A DNA stretch of 64,000 nt, taken from Roseiarcus sp963780825. GTDB taxonomy: Bacteria > Pseudomonadota > Alphaproteobacteria > Rhizobiales > Beijerinckiaceae. Position numbers and translations under genes: made by a program. The notes under the pieces were generated by a model. The model worked only from the letters and a program-made list of their open reading frames with translations, was not told the origin of the DNA and ran no database searches. Positions 1-8,822 of this stretch are shown one piece after another. Each line of letters opens with the position of its first letter. Positions within the stretch are counted from its first letter, which is position 1. The DNA lies in assembly GCA_963780825.1 (NCBI GenBank), contig CAWADL010000023.1, positions 186,001 to 250,000 on the forward strand, given 5' to 3'.

Positions 1-1
1 T

Positions 2-394
2 GAGGAGAAGCCGAAGGCGCCGAAGTCGCCTTGGGCGGTGACCGGGCTTTATTTCTACGACGAACGGGTCTGCAGTTTCGCAAAATCCCTAAAACCTTCG
101 CCGCGAGGCGAGCTGGAGATCACCGACCTCAACCGCGTCTATCTGGAGCGCGGCGAGCTTTCGGTCGAAAAGCTCGGCCGCGGCTTTGCCTGGTTGGACA
201 CCGGCACGCCGGATTCGCTGGTGGAGGCGGCGGAGTTCATTCGGGCGCTGGAGAAGCGGCAGGGAGTCAAGGTCGCCTGTCCGGAGGAGATCGCGTTCCA
301 CAGCGGGTGGATTACCAGCGAGCAGTTGCTGAAGCTGGCGGACGCATACAGGGGGGATTACGGGGCGTATTTGCGGCGGCTGCCGGAGGCGTGA
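2..394 (+). CDS. rfbA: Glucose-1-phosphate thymidylyltransferase, C-terminal part
   Basis: The reading frame enters from outside the window and encodes about 130 residues of an RmlA/RfbA-type nucleotidyltransferase, which makes dTDP-glucose from glucose-1-phosphate and dTTP, the first step to dTDP-rhamnose for surface polysaccharides. Visible family signatures are the EEKP start, the VTGLYFYD segment, the FAWLDTGTPDSL segment that closes the sugar site, and the helical tail with CPEEIAFHSGWI. The C-terminus is complete. The partner genes rfbB, rfbC and rfbD must lie upstream if present; none follows. An R1 inverted repeat starts 11 bases after the stop. Family assignment is firm; the catalytic N-terminal half is not visible. 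Confidence 0.9.
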   Translation, partial: EEKPKAPKSPWAVTGLYFYDERVCSFAKSLKPSPRGELEITDLNRVYLERGELSVEKLGRGFAWLDTGTPDSLVEAAEFIRALEKRQGVKVACPEEIAFHSGWITSEQLLKLADAYRGDYGAYLRRLPEA

Positions 395-404
395 ACGGGG
401 CGTC

Positions 405-465
405 GGAGCGTCGGCGTCCACGCCGACGTTCGTGAAGCCAACGTCGGCGTGGACGCCGACGCTCC
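405..465. repeat. R1-family inverted repeat
   Basis: Two 26-base arms (405-430 and 440-465) are near-perfect reverse complements, each containing the palindromic core GTCGGCGTCCACGCCGAC. The transcript would fold into a long hairpin just after the rfbA stop. Related copies lie at 32531, 33819 and 40747. Confidence 0.8.
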
Positions 466-480
466 GAATACTCGGGCGCT

Positions 481-570
481 TGTAGCCGCGGACTCCAGTC
501 CGCGGTCTCGCCGTGATCGGCGCCGCGCGATCTCTTGATTACCGCGGACAGGATTCCGGGACTGCAGACG
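481..570. repeat. R2-family repeat, degenerate copy
   Basis: The left end, TGTAGCCGCGG followed by a short spacer and CCGCGGTC, matches the left end of the R2 elements seen at 14587, 28623 and 48757. The right end around 541-565 keeps only a decayed CCGCGGAC mirror. Confidence 0.5.
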
Positions 571-972
571 CCGGAGCCCTGCGCTTCTTCCGGAATTTCC
601 TATTTTTCTTAGCTGCAACCATGACGTCAGGCCAATATCGGACGTCTGGTCCGAATACCAAAATCGAAATATAGCTATTAACGATCAAATATTTATTGAC
701 GAGGTTGGCTGGATTGAAAGTTGGACGCGGCTTCAACTCCAAATGTGGCGCCCGTGCGTACCCACGTTAAAGGGCTGCCATTCATGATATGGCCACATTT
801 ATGGTTAATTTCATTTGTCGACACTAGATTACTAAGGTAGGTCGAAATGATTCGGCGAAGGTGAAAGAATATTTGTCTCGGGGGCATTTAAAGTTTTAGC
901 GATTTATTTTTACAAAACTTGGGGAGTTGTTAGGTCGACGAATTATAGTCTCTGTTGGGTAAGGGGGAAACC
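571..972. other. AT-rich non-coding stretch
   Basis: About 400 bases with base composition clearly lower in G+C than the rest of the window, most marked at 600-950, with runs such as ATTTATTTTTACAAAA. I see no convincing reading frame on either strand. It may hold promoter signals for the small frame at 973 or for the large secreted-type protein at 1462, or may be a scar of transferred DNA. Confidence 0.4.
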
Positions 973-1203
973 GTGGCAGACCAAGATCAACTTTGGGACT
1001 CGACGTATTTGCTGTCGGAGGACGTCACCGCCGAAACGGCGCCGCCCCTGACGCTCGCTGTTTTGCAAACTAGAGGCTCTGTAACTCCGCTGACCGCTTT
1101 TTCAGACGAACTTACGTGGAGCGGCGAGACGGTCGTTGGATCGAGCAATGTCCAGATAAGAAAACGGGCGCGAGGGCGCGGCTCCCCTCGCGGTCAGGAT
1201 TAG
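973..1203 (+). CDS. Small hypothetical protein or gene remnant
   Basis: An open frame of 76 codons starts with GTG after a GGGGGA Shine-Dalgarno-like run (a TTG at 955 in the same frame is an alternative). The product begins MADQDQLWDS, is acidic and hydroxyl-rich in its first half, then turns abruptly to arginine-rich sequence with the look of non-coding shadow. I do not recognise a family. The acidic half could be the decayed N-terminus of a larger secreted protein related to the neighbour at 1462. The following 258 bases up to that gene contain nothing I can support. Confidence 0.3.
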   Translation: MADQDQLWDSTYLLSEDVTAETAPPLTLAVLQTRGSVTPLTAFSDELTWSGETVVGSSNVQIRKRARGRGSPRGQD

Positions 1204-1461
1204 GCAAAGTGTTGCGTGGCCTGACGCAGCGTTGTTCGGGGAGCATCGGAGCGCAATTGCGGGTAAACGCAACGCAGCTTGCGGGCGCTTTGTGGGATCC
1301 GTCTCGATGGCGGCCTTGGCCCAACGCCTCACACAAACATCGTCGGTCGCATCACCAGCCAGCAGCGCCGCCTTCGCGATAGGGCGTACTAAAAACAACT
1401 CGCCGCCGCGAGCAGCAGGCCCGCGGCCGGCGTAAATCCTAGCTTGATTGGGGGAAGACTC

Positions 1462-3366
1462 ATGACCACCTACTTCGTAAGCTCTATCTCCGGGAACAAT
1501 TCGAACGCAGGTACCGCTGCGAGCGATCCGCTGGCGTCCTTGCAGGCAGCTGAGGCGCTGGTCAAACCCGGCGACACCGTCGAGGTCATGAACGGCACTT
1601 ATACCGGCGGCGCGCCTTACGGCGGCGACACGCTGGACATCACCACCAGCGGAACGGCGAGCGCCCCCATTACCTTCGAGGCAGCGCCCGGAGCGACCCC
1701 GGTCATCGACAGCACCGGCGGCTGGAACGCCATAAAGCTTATGGCGTCCTATAACGTCATCGAGGGATTTACGGTTGTAGGTGATGCGGCCAAGATCACG
1801 CTCGCGGAGGCAATCACAAATTATGGCACAGGTAACCCGTATTATGACGGGAACGGGATAGCCATCGTCCCAGGGGGAAGCACTACGCTCCCCAATCATG
1901 ACACCATCGAGAACAACACCGTTTACAACGAGCCCGGTGGCGGCATCTATACCGAAGGTTCCGACTACGTGCAGATCCTGAACAATGTCGTTCACGACAA
2001 TGCGCATTGGTCAGCTTATGGTAACAGCGGCATCTCGATTAGCACCTCGGTAAACCTGGACACGGCCGCGGGCGCCCACATCATCGTAAACGGCAACACG
2101 GTTTACGGTAATGCTCAAGAGGTTGCGACGGTCGGCGGGAGCCTGATCACCGACGGTGAAGGCATCATCCTGGACACCAACCCCAACTATACCAGCGAAA
2201 TCCTGGTAAGCGGCAACACGGTTCATAACAACGGCAGCACCGGTATCGAGGCTTATTTGACGAACAACGCGGTCATCACGGACAATACGCTTTATGGCGA
2301 CAACACGGAAAACGTTCAATCTTTGGCCCACTCCGAGATTTTCCTCAATCAATCGACCGGCGACACTGTCAGCGGCAATACTGGCGCCTTGGACACGGTG
2401 GCTTATTATATTGCCAACCAGTCTACCCTCGACGCGTCAGGCAATATCGCGATTGCGGATACGGCCGCTAACGTCGCCTCGGCGATTGCCACTCTGAACG
2501 CCGATACCCACGTCTCGGCGATTACGCTCCTCGGCACAGTTGAACTCGATTTAACGGTCGCGCAAGCGCTTGGGGATACGCGCGCTCTGAGCGTCATCAC
2601 CAACTCTACTTACGGGATCGTCATCAACGACAGCGCCGCCAATCTCGACGCCCTTTCCCCAACGCAGATCGCGCAATTGTCGGGCGAGGGCGTAACCGAG
2701 TTGCACGCAATGGATGCCGACCTGTCGCTGTCGCTCGCTCAGCGGCAGGCCTTGGCCGCCGACGCGATCTCCGTTCTGCAGCCACACTCCGGCGGTACAA
2801 CGGAAGACGTGACTTACGGCGTCAACGGCGGCGTCTCGAGCCTACTTTGGCTCGGGGTAACAGGCCGGACGTTCACTTCGAGGGAATCTGTTTACAACTC
2901 GGCTGGCGCACTGGTCGCCAACGCCGACAACAAATCTACCGGCGGAGGCGCCCTAACGCTGTTCGCCGGCGGTTTGACGATTTCCGAAGCGGGGAACTCT
3001 CTGGACGTCACGGTCGGGGCCGATACATTCGCGCTCGATTTCCATCGGCGCGAAACGATCAACGCCGCTGGTGCCGGCTCCGTGGACTTCAACTACGCGT
3101 TCGGATTCGGCCACCAAACGATAAACGGCTTCGATGCCGCGGCCATCGGCGGCGACACGCTCTCGCTCGGGCTCGCGATGTTCAGCGGTTTGAGCATCTT
3201 GAACACTGTGGCGCAGGACGCCGCGATACTGCTATCCAGCGGCGCAATGGCCCAGTCGGGGTCTGCGGTAACCATCACAGACAAACGTGGCGAGACGATT
3301 ACCCTTGCTGGAGAGACCACAACGGCGCTGATTCAATCCGCAGGCAGCGTGTTCAAATTTGTCTGA
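1462..3366 (+). CDS. Right-handed beta-helix repeat protein, probably type I secreted
   Basis: The product has 634 residues. Start ATG 1462 is chosen because GGGGGAAG stands 5 bases before it; a TTG 18 bases upstream lacks this. Residues about 20-330 show parallel beta-helix rungs (NNTVYNEPGGGIYTE, NNVVHDN, GNTVYGNAQ, GNTVHNNGSTGIEA, DNTLYGDN) like pectate-lyase and DUF1565 proteins. The middle has alanine/leucine repeats (LSLSLAQRQALAA), and the end has glycine/aspartate-rich segments (FGHQTINGFDAA, GGDTLSLGLA) typical of C-terminal type I secretion regions. There is no N-terminal signal peptide, which agrees with type I export. Catalytic residues for a polysaccharide lyase cannot be confirmed. 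No ABC transporter or fusion protein for export lies nearby. Confidence 0.75.
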   Translation: MTTYFVSSISGNNSNAGTAASDPLASLQAAEALVKPGDTVEVMNGTYTGGAPYGGDTLDITTSGTASAPITFEAAPGATPVIDSTGGWNAIKLMASYNVIEGFTVVGDAAKITLAEAITNYGTGNPYYDGNGIAIVPGGSTTLPNHDTIENNTVYNEPGGGIYTEGSDYVQILNNVVHDNAHWSAYGNSGISISTSVNLDTAAGAHIIVNGNTVYGNAQEVATVGGSLITDGEGIILDTNPNYTSEILVSGNTVHNNGSTGIEAYLTNNAVITDNTLYGDNTENVQSLAHSEIFLNQSTGDTVSGNTGALDTVAYYIANQSTLDASGNIAIADTAANVASAIATLNADTHVSAITLLGTVELDLTVAQALGDTRALSVITNSTYGIVINDSAANLDALSPTQIAQLSGEGVTELHAMDADLSLSLAQRQALAADAISVLQPHSGGTTEDVTYGVNGGVSSLLWLGVTGRTFTSRESVYNSAGALVANADNKSTGGGALTLFAGGLTISEAGNSLDVTVGADTFALDFHRRETINAAGAGSVDFNYAFGFGHQTINGFDAAAIGGDTLSLGLAMFSGLSILNTVAQDAAILLSSGAMAQSGSAVTITDKRGETITLAGETTTALIQSAGSVFKFV

Positions 3367-3544
3367 ACGGATCGCCGACGGGGCTCCCGCAGTCCGAGGG
3401 GATTGCGCTTAGGGGTCAGATCGCGCCGAGGCGCTTTTTGATCGTGGCCAACCGGATGCGAGGTCGGCTAGCAGCCCACGCACCTCCGAGCGACCTTGGT
3501 CCCGATTTCGGCGCGCATCTCGCGCAGAAGCGTCAAAATAACGT

Positions 3545-4391
3545 TCAGTTCTTCCCCGCCTCCCAGCCGATAATCGCCTGCTTACGGGCGAGCCCCCAAT
3601 GGTAGCCCGTCAGCGCCCCTGACCGGCCGAGCACGCGGTGGCAGGGAACGACGAAGGAGATCGGGTTGCGCCCGACTGCCGCCCCGACCGCCCGCGCGGC
3701 CTTCGGCTTGCCGATGCGAGCGGCAATGTCGGAATAGGTCGTGGCGCAGCCCATCGGCACGCGGAGCAGCGTCTCCCATACGCGCAGCTCGAAATCGCTG
3801 CCGATAAAGACCAGCCGCAACGGTGCGTCGGGCCGCCAGAGTTCTGGGTCGAAGGCGCGGCGGGCGAGCGGCGCCGTGCCTTCGTCGTCCGGCTCGAAAC
3901 CCGCGCGCGGCCAGCGCCGCCGCATATCCTCGAGGGCGGCTGTCCGGTCGCCGTCATCGACGAAGCCGAGCCCGGCCAGCCCGCGCGGCGCGGCGACGAC
4001 GATCGCCTCGCCGAACGGGGAACCGTGAAAACCGTAGCGCAGCGTGAGGTCTTCACGGGTGTAGTCGCCGGGGGTCAGCCGCTCGTGGCTGACAAACAGG
4101 TCGTGCAAGCGGCTAGGGCCGGAGAGCCCAACCTCGTATGACGTGTCGAGTACTGTTGCGGAATCGCGCAGCAGTTCGCGGGCGCGCTCGATGGTGATCG
4201 CCTGCAAGAAAGCTTTCGGCGTCAGGCCCGCCCAGCGCTTGAAGACGAATTGCAGGTGCGAGGCCGAGAGCCCGACGTGGTCGGCGATCGCCTCGACTGA
4301 GGGTTGCTCGCGCCAGCGCTTGGTCACGAATTCGAGCGCGTGCCGGACCGTGGTGTAATCGCCGGCGGGCGGTGTGGGGAGATCGAGCATG
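3545..4391 (-). CDS. Ada-like AraC regulator fused to O6-methylguanine-DNA methyltransferase
   Basis: The product has about 281 residues: an AraC-type helix-turn-helix (about 20-120; VEAIADHVGLSASHLQFVFKRW), then the N-terminal and catalytic domains of a DNA methyltransferase ending with the PCHRV active site, whose cysteine takes the methyl group from damaged guanine. The zinc-cysteine N-domain of Escherichia coli Ada is absent, so this is the shorter form common in alphaproteobacteria. ATG 4391 is preferred over GTG 4411 because AGAGGG lies 4 bases ahead of it. It converges on the beta-helix gene with 178 empty bases between. Confidence 0.88.
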
Positions 4392-4462
4392 GCGCCCTCT
4401 GTATTATTCACGTGAGGCCTATTTGGGCGATCTCGCCTAGGTTTCCACCCGAAAACGACGGC

Positions 4463-5143
4463 TTATCGGGTATCGGTCAACGCGTCCCAGCCCCACGCCA
4501 GCAGCGGTAGCGCGTCTTTCGCGAAGCCTAAGAGATCCTCGGCCAACCCGACCTCGGCGAGGCGCTTGTCGGGCAGGGGGCGTCGCACGATGATCGACTT
4601 CAAACGCACGCTCGCGGCGACCTCCGTGTCTTCGATATCCTCGAAGCCGCGCGGATTGCGTTTCATCGCGTAGGCGTCCGAGGGCGCCAATCCCTTCTTG
4701 TCGAGTTTGGCGAGTGTTTGTTTCCAGGACTTGGGCGCCCGCACCATCGCACCACGCAGCCGCGCCAGCGCCTCAGGGTCGGGGTCATAAAAGCCTGCGG
4801 CGGTGAAACAACCGTCATGCGCGACGTGCACGTAGAGCAACCCTGGTTCGTTCTTCTTGCCGAAGCGGGTCATCACGGCGCCGACATTGGTCTTGTACGG
4901 GCTCTTGTCCTTGGCGAAACGCACGTCGCGGTGGATGCGGAACAAAGACGATTTCCGGTCGCCCTTCAGCGGGATCTTCGCCTTGGCGAACCCGGCCGAG
5001 AGTTGCTCGACCAGTTCGCCCATCGGCGTCCTGAGATCGGACTCATAGGTGGCTCGGTTGGCCTCGAACCATTCCTTGGTCTGATGAAAAGCTAATGCTT
5101 TCAGGAACGGGAGCGCCTGGGGGCCGAAACCTTGGAAGGACAC
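4463..5143 (-). CDS. DUF2461 family protein
   Basis: The 226-residue protein matches the DUF2461 (TIGR02453) pattern: the N-terminal FGPQALPFLKALAFHQTKEWFEANR block, the SLFRIHRDVRFAKDKSPYKTNVGA block, and the later GFYDPDPEALARLR segment. Its length is normal for the family. The biochemical function is unknown. The GTG start at 5143 has a GGGGAG run about 12 bases ahead, which is rather far, so the start is uncertain by a few codons. It stands alone between Ada-like and alpha-oxoamine synthase genes on the same strand, with 71 bases to the latter, so co-transcription with it is possible. Confidence 0.8.
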   Translation of the reverse strand: MSFQGFGPQALPFLKALAFHQTKEWFEANRATYESDLRTPMGELVEQLSAGFAKAKIPLKGDRKSSLFRIHRDVRFAKDKSPYKTNVGAVMTRFGKKNEPGLLYVHVAHDGCFTAAGFYDPDPEALARLRGAMVRAPKSWKQTLAKLDKKGLAPSDAYAMKRNPRGFEDIEDTEVAASVRLKSIIVRRPLPDKRLAEVGLAEDLLGFAKDALPLLAWGWDALTDTR

Positions 5144-5222
5144 GTTTCGTCAAGGCTCCCCTCAGCGGCGAGCTCTATCCTTCGCTAAATTGGAAGCGCG
5201 GCGCAATAGCGCCAATCGCGGA

Positions 5223-6557
5223 CTATGCGACCTGGCGACGCGGGGTCAAATCCTGTTTGCCCAGATCTTGCAACGCTTCATCGAGGCATCGCGCCATGAT
5301 TTCTGCGGACCTCTCGATGTTGTCGCGCGAATGCTTGGCCATGACTTGCATGCGGAACCGCGCGGCGCCTTTGCCGACGGCGGGATATTCGACGAGATTG
5401 GCAAGCAGCCCTTCGTCGTGCAAACGACGGCTGACGAGCCGCGCCAGCGGCTCCGAACCCATCTTGACCGCGACGATGGCGGAGGGATCCCCGTAGACCT
5501 GCAGCCCGCGCGCGGCGAGCTCGCCGCGAAGATGCACGATGTTCGACATCAGTTCTTCGCGAAGCCCGTCGCCTTCGGCCGAGTCGACGATCTCGAAAGC
5601 CTTCAGCACCGTCGCCGCCTGCACTTGCGAAAGCGCGTTGGAGAAGGTGGTCGTCGGGCTATAGTATTTGAGGTATTCCTTGACCGCGCGCGAGTTGCTG
5701 GCGACGAACCCGCCGTTCGAGGCGAACGTCTTGGAAAAGCTGCCCATCACCAGATCGACCTGACCCAGCAGCCCCGCGGTCGCGATATGGCCGCGCCCGC
5801 CCGGCCCGAGTGCGCCGAGATCGTGAGCGACATCGACCATCAAGGTCGCGTTGTACTCGCGGCAAACCGCTTGCAGCGCCACCAGATCCGGGGTGTCGGA
5901 GTCCATCGAGAACAAAGCTTCGGTCACAACCAGGATCGCGTTTTCGGTGTCCTTGCCGCGAATGGCTTTCAGCCAGTGCCGGCAATGTTCGACGTCGAGA
6001 TGGCGATGCATGTAGATGTTGCGCGTGGCGGCGTTCGCGCCCTCCTGCAGACAGGCGTGCGCCAGCGCATCGATGACGATGTGGTCAGCGGAGCGCACAA
6101 GCCCGCGAATGGCGCCGTAGCCCGCCGCCCAGCCCGTCGGATAAAGCACCACGTGCTCCATGGCGATGAACTCGGCGATCCTGCGCTCCAGCGCGAGCGT
6201 CAGGCCGCTGTTGCCAACCAGCGCCGGCGATCCTGCGCTATGCACGCCAAACTTCTCCGCGGTCTCGATCGCGGTCGCCTTGATCTCGGGATGGCCGGAA
6301 AGGCTCAGATAGTCTTGCGAAGCGAAATTGACGCCGGTCATCACGCGGCCGGTATCGTCCTGTGCCATCACGGTCGCGCGAGGGCCGGTGACAGTGGCGC
6401 GGGAATACGGCCACAGGCCATGCGAACGTCTTTCGTCCTGCCACTCAAAAAACCCGTTGACGCGCTCCAGCAGATGATTGCCCTTCGGCGCTCGAAAATC
6501 CTTGACGCTGCCGGAGAGGGACGCAATCGAAGCCGGCTGAAACTTAATCGTACTCAT
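5223..6557 (-). CDS. Alpha-oxoamine synthase family PLP enzyme
   Basis: The 444-residue protein belongs to the fold-type I PLP enzymes that condense an amino acid with an acyl-CoA or acyl-ACP (5-aminolevulinate synthase, KBL, serine palmitoyltransferase, CqsA). Signatures are the FASQDYLSLSGHPE segment, the glycine-rich GSPALVGNSGLTLALE, the VDVAHDLGALGPGGRGH cofactor region, and the Schiff-base lysine in GSFSKTFASNGG. The N-terminal 45 residues precede the core. No acyl carrier protein, ketoreductase or haem gene is adjacent, so the substrate cannot be told from context; a sphingolipid-like base, an alpha-hydroxyketone signal or aminolevulinate are all possible. The sequence does not look like a typical HemA. 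Confidence 0.8.
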   Translation of the reverse strand: MSTIKFQPASIASLSGSVKDFRAPKGNHLLERVNGFFEWQDERRSHGLWPYSRATVTGPRATVMAQDDTGRVMTGVNFASQDYLSLSGHPEIKATAIETAEKFGVHSAGSPALVGNSGLTLALERRIAEFIAMEHVVLYPTGWAAGYGAIRGLVRSADHIVIDALAHACLQEGANAATRNIYMHRHLDVEHCRHWLKAIRGKDTENAILVVTEALFSMDSDTPDLVALQAVCREYNATLMVDVAHDLGALGPGGRGHIATAGLLGQVDLVMGSFSKTFASNGGFVASNSRAVKEYLKYYSPTTTFSNALSQVQAATVLKAFEIVDSAEGDGLREELMSNIVHLRGELAARGLQVYGDPSAIVAVKMGSEPLARLVSRRLHDEGLLANLVEYPAVGKGAARFRMQVMAKHSRDNIERSAEIMARCLDEALQDLGKQDLTPRRQVA

Positions 6558-6855
6558 GTCGAACTCACCGCACTCACAGGACAGTTTTGACGCCCCTAGG
6601 ATGTGATCGCGCGACCTTAATTAAAATTTGCCGGCGCGGTTGGCCGCGCTCCGCAGCGGCATTATTAGCGGGTTGAACTCGGAATATTGTCGCTTTTGCT
6701 TTTGTTGGTTCGATCAAATTTTACGGATCGCGAGAGGCCGGACTTCGGAGCCGGCCGCGCATCCAGAGCTCGCGACGTTGACACAAAGTTCGATTGACGG
6801 CTCGTTGGCCGCCGTCGGCGCGACGAGCGTCGCTATCGGGTAAATATTCGATCAC

Positions 6856-6891
6856 GGCGCCCTCCGCGGTCGGCGACCGCGGCTACAGCGC
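6856..6891. repeat. R2-family repeat, right half only
   Basis: CCGCGGTCGGCGACCGCGG followed by CTACAG is the right end of an R2 element without its left partner. It ends 6 bases before the stop codon of the GGDEF-EAL gene. The rest of the intergenic space (6558-6855) shows no gene I can support; a 71-codon frame at 6628 has no family features. Confidence 0.7.
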
Positions 6892-6897
6892 GCGGCG

Positions 6898-8781
6898 CTA
6901 CACGCCGTTGGTGATCTTGATGATCAGGTCGGGGATCTCGTTCGCCGGCACCGGCATCGAGTAATAGCGGCCCTGCAGCTCCGTGCAGCCCTTCATCGTC
7001 AAACATTCAATCTGGTCTTCGGTCTCGACGCCCTCAGCCACGGTCGTGATGCCGAAACTCTGTCCGAGGCCGGCGATGGCGCTGACGATCGTCATGCTGC
7101 GGCCATCCTGGGAAAGGCTGCGAACAAACGATTGATCAATCTTGATCTTGTCGAACGGAAAATTGCGCAGATAGCTGAGGCTCGAATATCCCGTGCCGAA
7201 GTCGTCCATCGAAATCTTGACGCCAAGCTCGCGGAGGTTTTCGAGCGTCCGTAGATTGCGCTCGGTCTTATCCAGCAGCACCGATTCCGTGATTTCGAGT
7301 TCGAGCCTGTCGGGCGGCAGCCCGGCCTCGGCGAGCGCGCTGACCACGGTGGCGACGATGGCGCCGCGCTGGAACTGAATCGGCGAAAGGTTGACGGCGA
7401 CCTTGATGTCGGACGGCCAGCTCTTCGCCTGGCGGCACGCGTCGCGAATGATCCAATCGCCGATCTGCACGATCAGGCCGGTGCTTTCCGCGATCGGCAG
7501 GAAAACATTGGGGCCGAGCAGGCCCAGCTTCGGGTGACGCCAGCGTAGCAGCGCTTCAAACGACTTGATCTGATTGTTTTCCGAGGAAACGATGGGTTGG
7601 TAGTGCAGCTCGAATTCATTCTGCCCGAGCGCGCGGCGAAGATCGCTCTTCAGGCGCAACGTGCTTTGCGCGGCTTCGTCCATCGCCGGATCAAATATGC
7701 GATAGGTTCCCGGCCCCGTCGCCCCGCGGCCGTCCTCCTTCGCGCGATACATAGCGAGGTCGGCGGCCTTCAGCATTTCGTCGATGGTCTCTTCGTCGCC
7801 CTGCGAGACGGCGACGCCGACGCTGGCGGCCACCGCCAACGGATGGGTCTCGACTTGGACCGGAGCGCCGACGGTGTCGATGATCAGGTTGGCGAGCCGG
7901 ATGGCCGAATCCACATTCGGGCATTCCGTCAACAGGACGCCGAACTCGTCGCCGCCCAGTCTCGCCAGTTGGACGCCGTCCGGCAGATTGTCGCGCAATC
8001 TCGCCGCCAGCGCCTTGAGCAATCCATCGCCGATCGAGTGCCCCAGCGTGTCGTTGACGCCCTTGAACCCGTCGAGATCGATGAAATAGACCGCGAATGG
8101 CGAGCGGGTCACGCGCGAAACTTCCAGCGCGCGTTGCGCCGCCTCGCGAAACATCACCCGGTTGCCAAGACCGGTGAGCGCGTCGTGATAGGCCAGGTAG
8201 AGCGTGCGCGCGTCCGATTGTTGGCGCTGGGTAATCTCGCGCTGCAACCGTTCGTTGATCGCCCGTAGCTCGTTGGTGCGTTCGGCGACGCGGCGTTCGA
8301 GATCGTGATTGGAATCGTTGAGCGCGCGATTGGCTTCGGCCAGCCGTTCGCTCGCCAGCTTCCGCTCGACCTGCGCGTTTACGCGCGCCAGGACCACCGG
8401 GAAATCGACTGGCTTCGATACATAGTCATTGGCGCCGGCCTCCAGCGCGTCGACGACATCCGTGCTGCTATTGTTGGCGGTGCACATGATGATCGGCAGG
8501 GCGGTCAGCGACTTGTCCTTGCGGATCCGCCGCAAAACCTCGAGCCCGTCGATATCGGGCATCCAAATGTCGAGCAGCATCAAATCGAAGGAAGAGCGTG
8601 CGACCAGGTCCAGCGCATCGTGCCCATTCGAGGCTTCAGTAACCGAGAATCCCCGGCGTTGCAGGCGGCGAGACAACACGGCGCGGTTGTCGGCGATGTC
8701 GTCGACGACGAGGATGCGCGCCGCGGCTTCGTGGTTTGTCGACCCCGTGTCCGCCTGGATTTTGTGACTCGGCTCGGGCAT
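6898..8781 (-). CDS. Response regulator with GGDEF and EAL domains
   Basis: The 627-residue protein contains a receiver domain (about 20-140; phospho-acceptor aspartate in LMLLDIWMPDIDG), a coiled coil (about 145-200), a diguanylate cyclase domain with intact GGDEF (LARLGGDEFGVL), and a phosphodiesterase domain with EALLRW, ITESVLL, DDFGTGYSSL, KIDQSFV and AEGVET. Both catalytic domains therefore look complete, and the protein may make or degrade cyclic di-GMP depending on receiver phosphorylation. The RxxD product-inhibition site that normally precedes GGDEF is not present. It lies 41 bases after the histidine kinase on the same strand, which is the probable phosphodonor. Confidence 0.92.
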   Translation of the reverse strand: MPEPSHKIQADTGSTNHEAAARILVVDDIADNRAVLSRRLQRRGFSVTEASNGHDALDLVARSSFDLMLLDIWMPDIDGLEVLRRIRKDKSLTALPIIMCTANNSSTDVVDALEAGANDYVSKPVDFPVVLARVNAQVERKLASERLAEANRALNDSNHDLERRVAERTNELRAINERLQREITQRQQSDARTLYLAYHDALTGLGNRVMFREAAQRALEVSRVTRSPFAVYFIDLDGFKGVNDTLGHSIGDGLLKALAARLRDNLPDGVQLARLGGDEFGVLLTECPNVDSAIRLANLIIDTVGAPVQVETHPLAVAASVGVAVSQGDEETIDEMLKAADLAMYRAKEDGRGATGPGTYRIFDPAMDEAAQSTLRLKSDLRRALGQNEFELHYQPIVSSENNQIKSFEALLRWRHPKLGLLGPNVFLPIAESTGLIVQIGDWIIRDACRQAKSWPSDIKVAVNLSPIQFQRGAIVATVVSALAEAGLPPDRLELEITESVLLDKTERNLRTLENLRELGVKISMDDFGTGYSSLSYLRNFPFDKIKIDQSFVRSLSQDGRSMTIVSAIAGLGQSFGITTVAEGVETEDQIECLTMKGCTELQGRYYSMPVPANEIPDLIIKITNGV

Positions 8782-8822
8782 GCCTGACGTCCTGTATCCT
8801 GTTCTCAGCGTTCGATATCAGC

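Noticed and set aside
3367..3544. A small gene between the beta-helix and Ada-like genes
   Set aside because: The open frames there are read-through of the flanking genes in other frames without a ribosome site or recognisable product.
5190..6590. A 466-codon open frame on the plus strand
   Set aside because: It lies fully antisense to the well-conserved alpha-oxoamine synthase gene and has the arginine/histidine-rich composition of a shadow frame in GC-rich DNA.
6628..6843. A 71-codon frame upstream of the alpha-oxoamine synthase
   Set aside because: No ribosome site, no codon bias like the neighbours, and no recognisable features.
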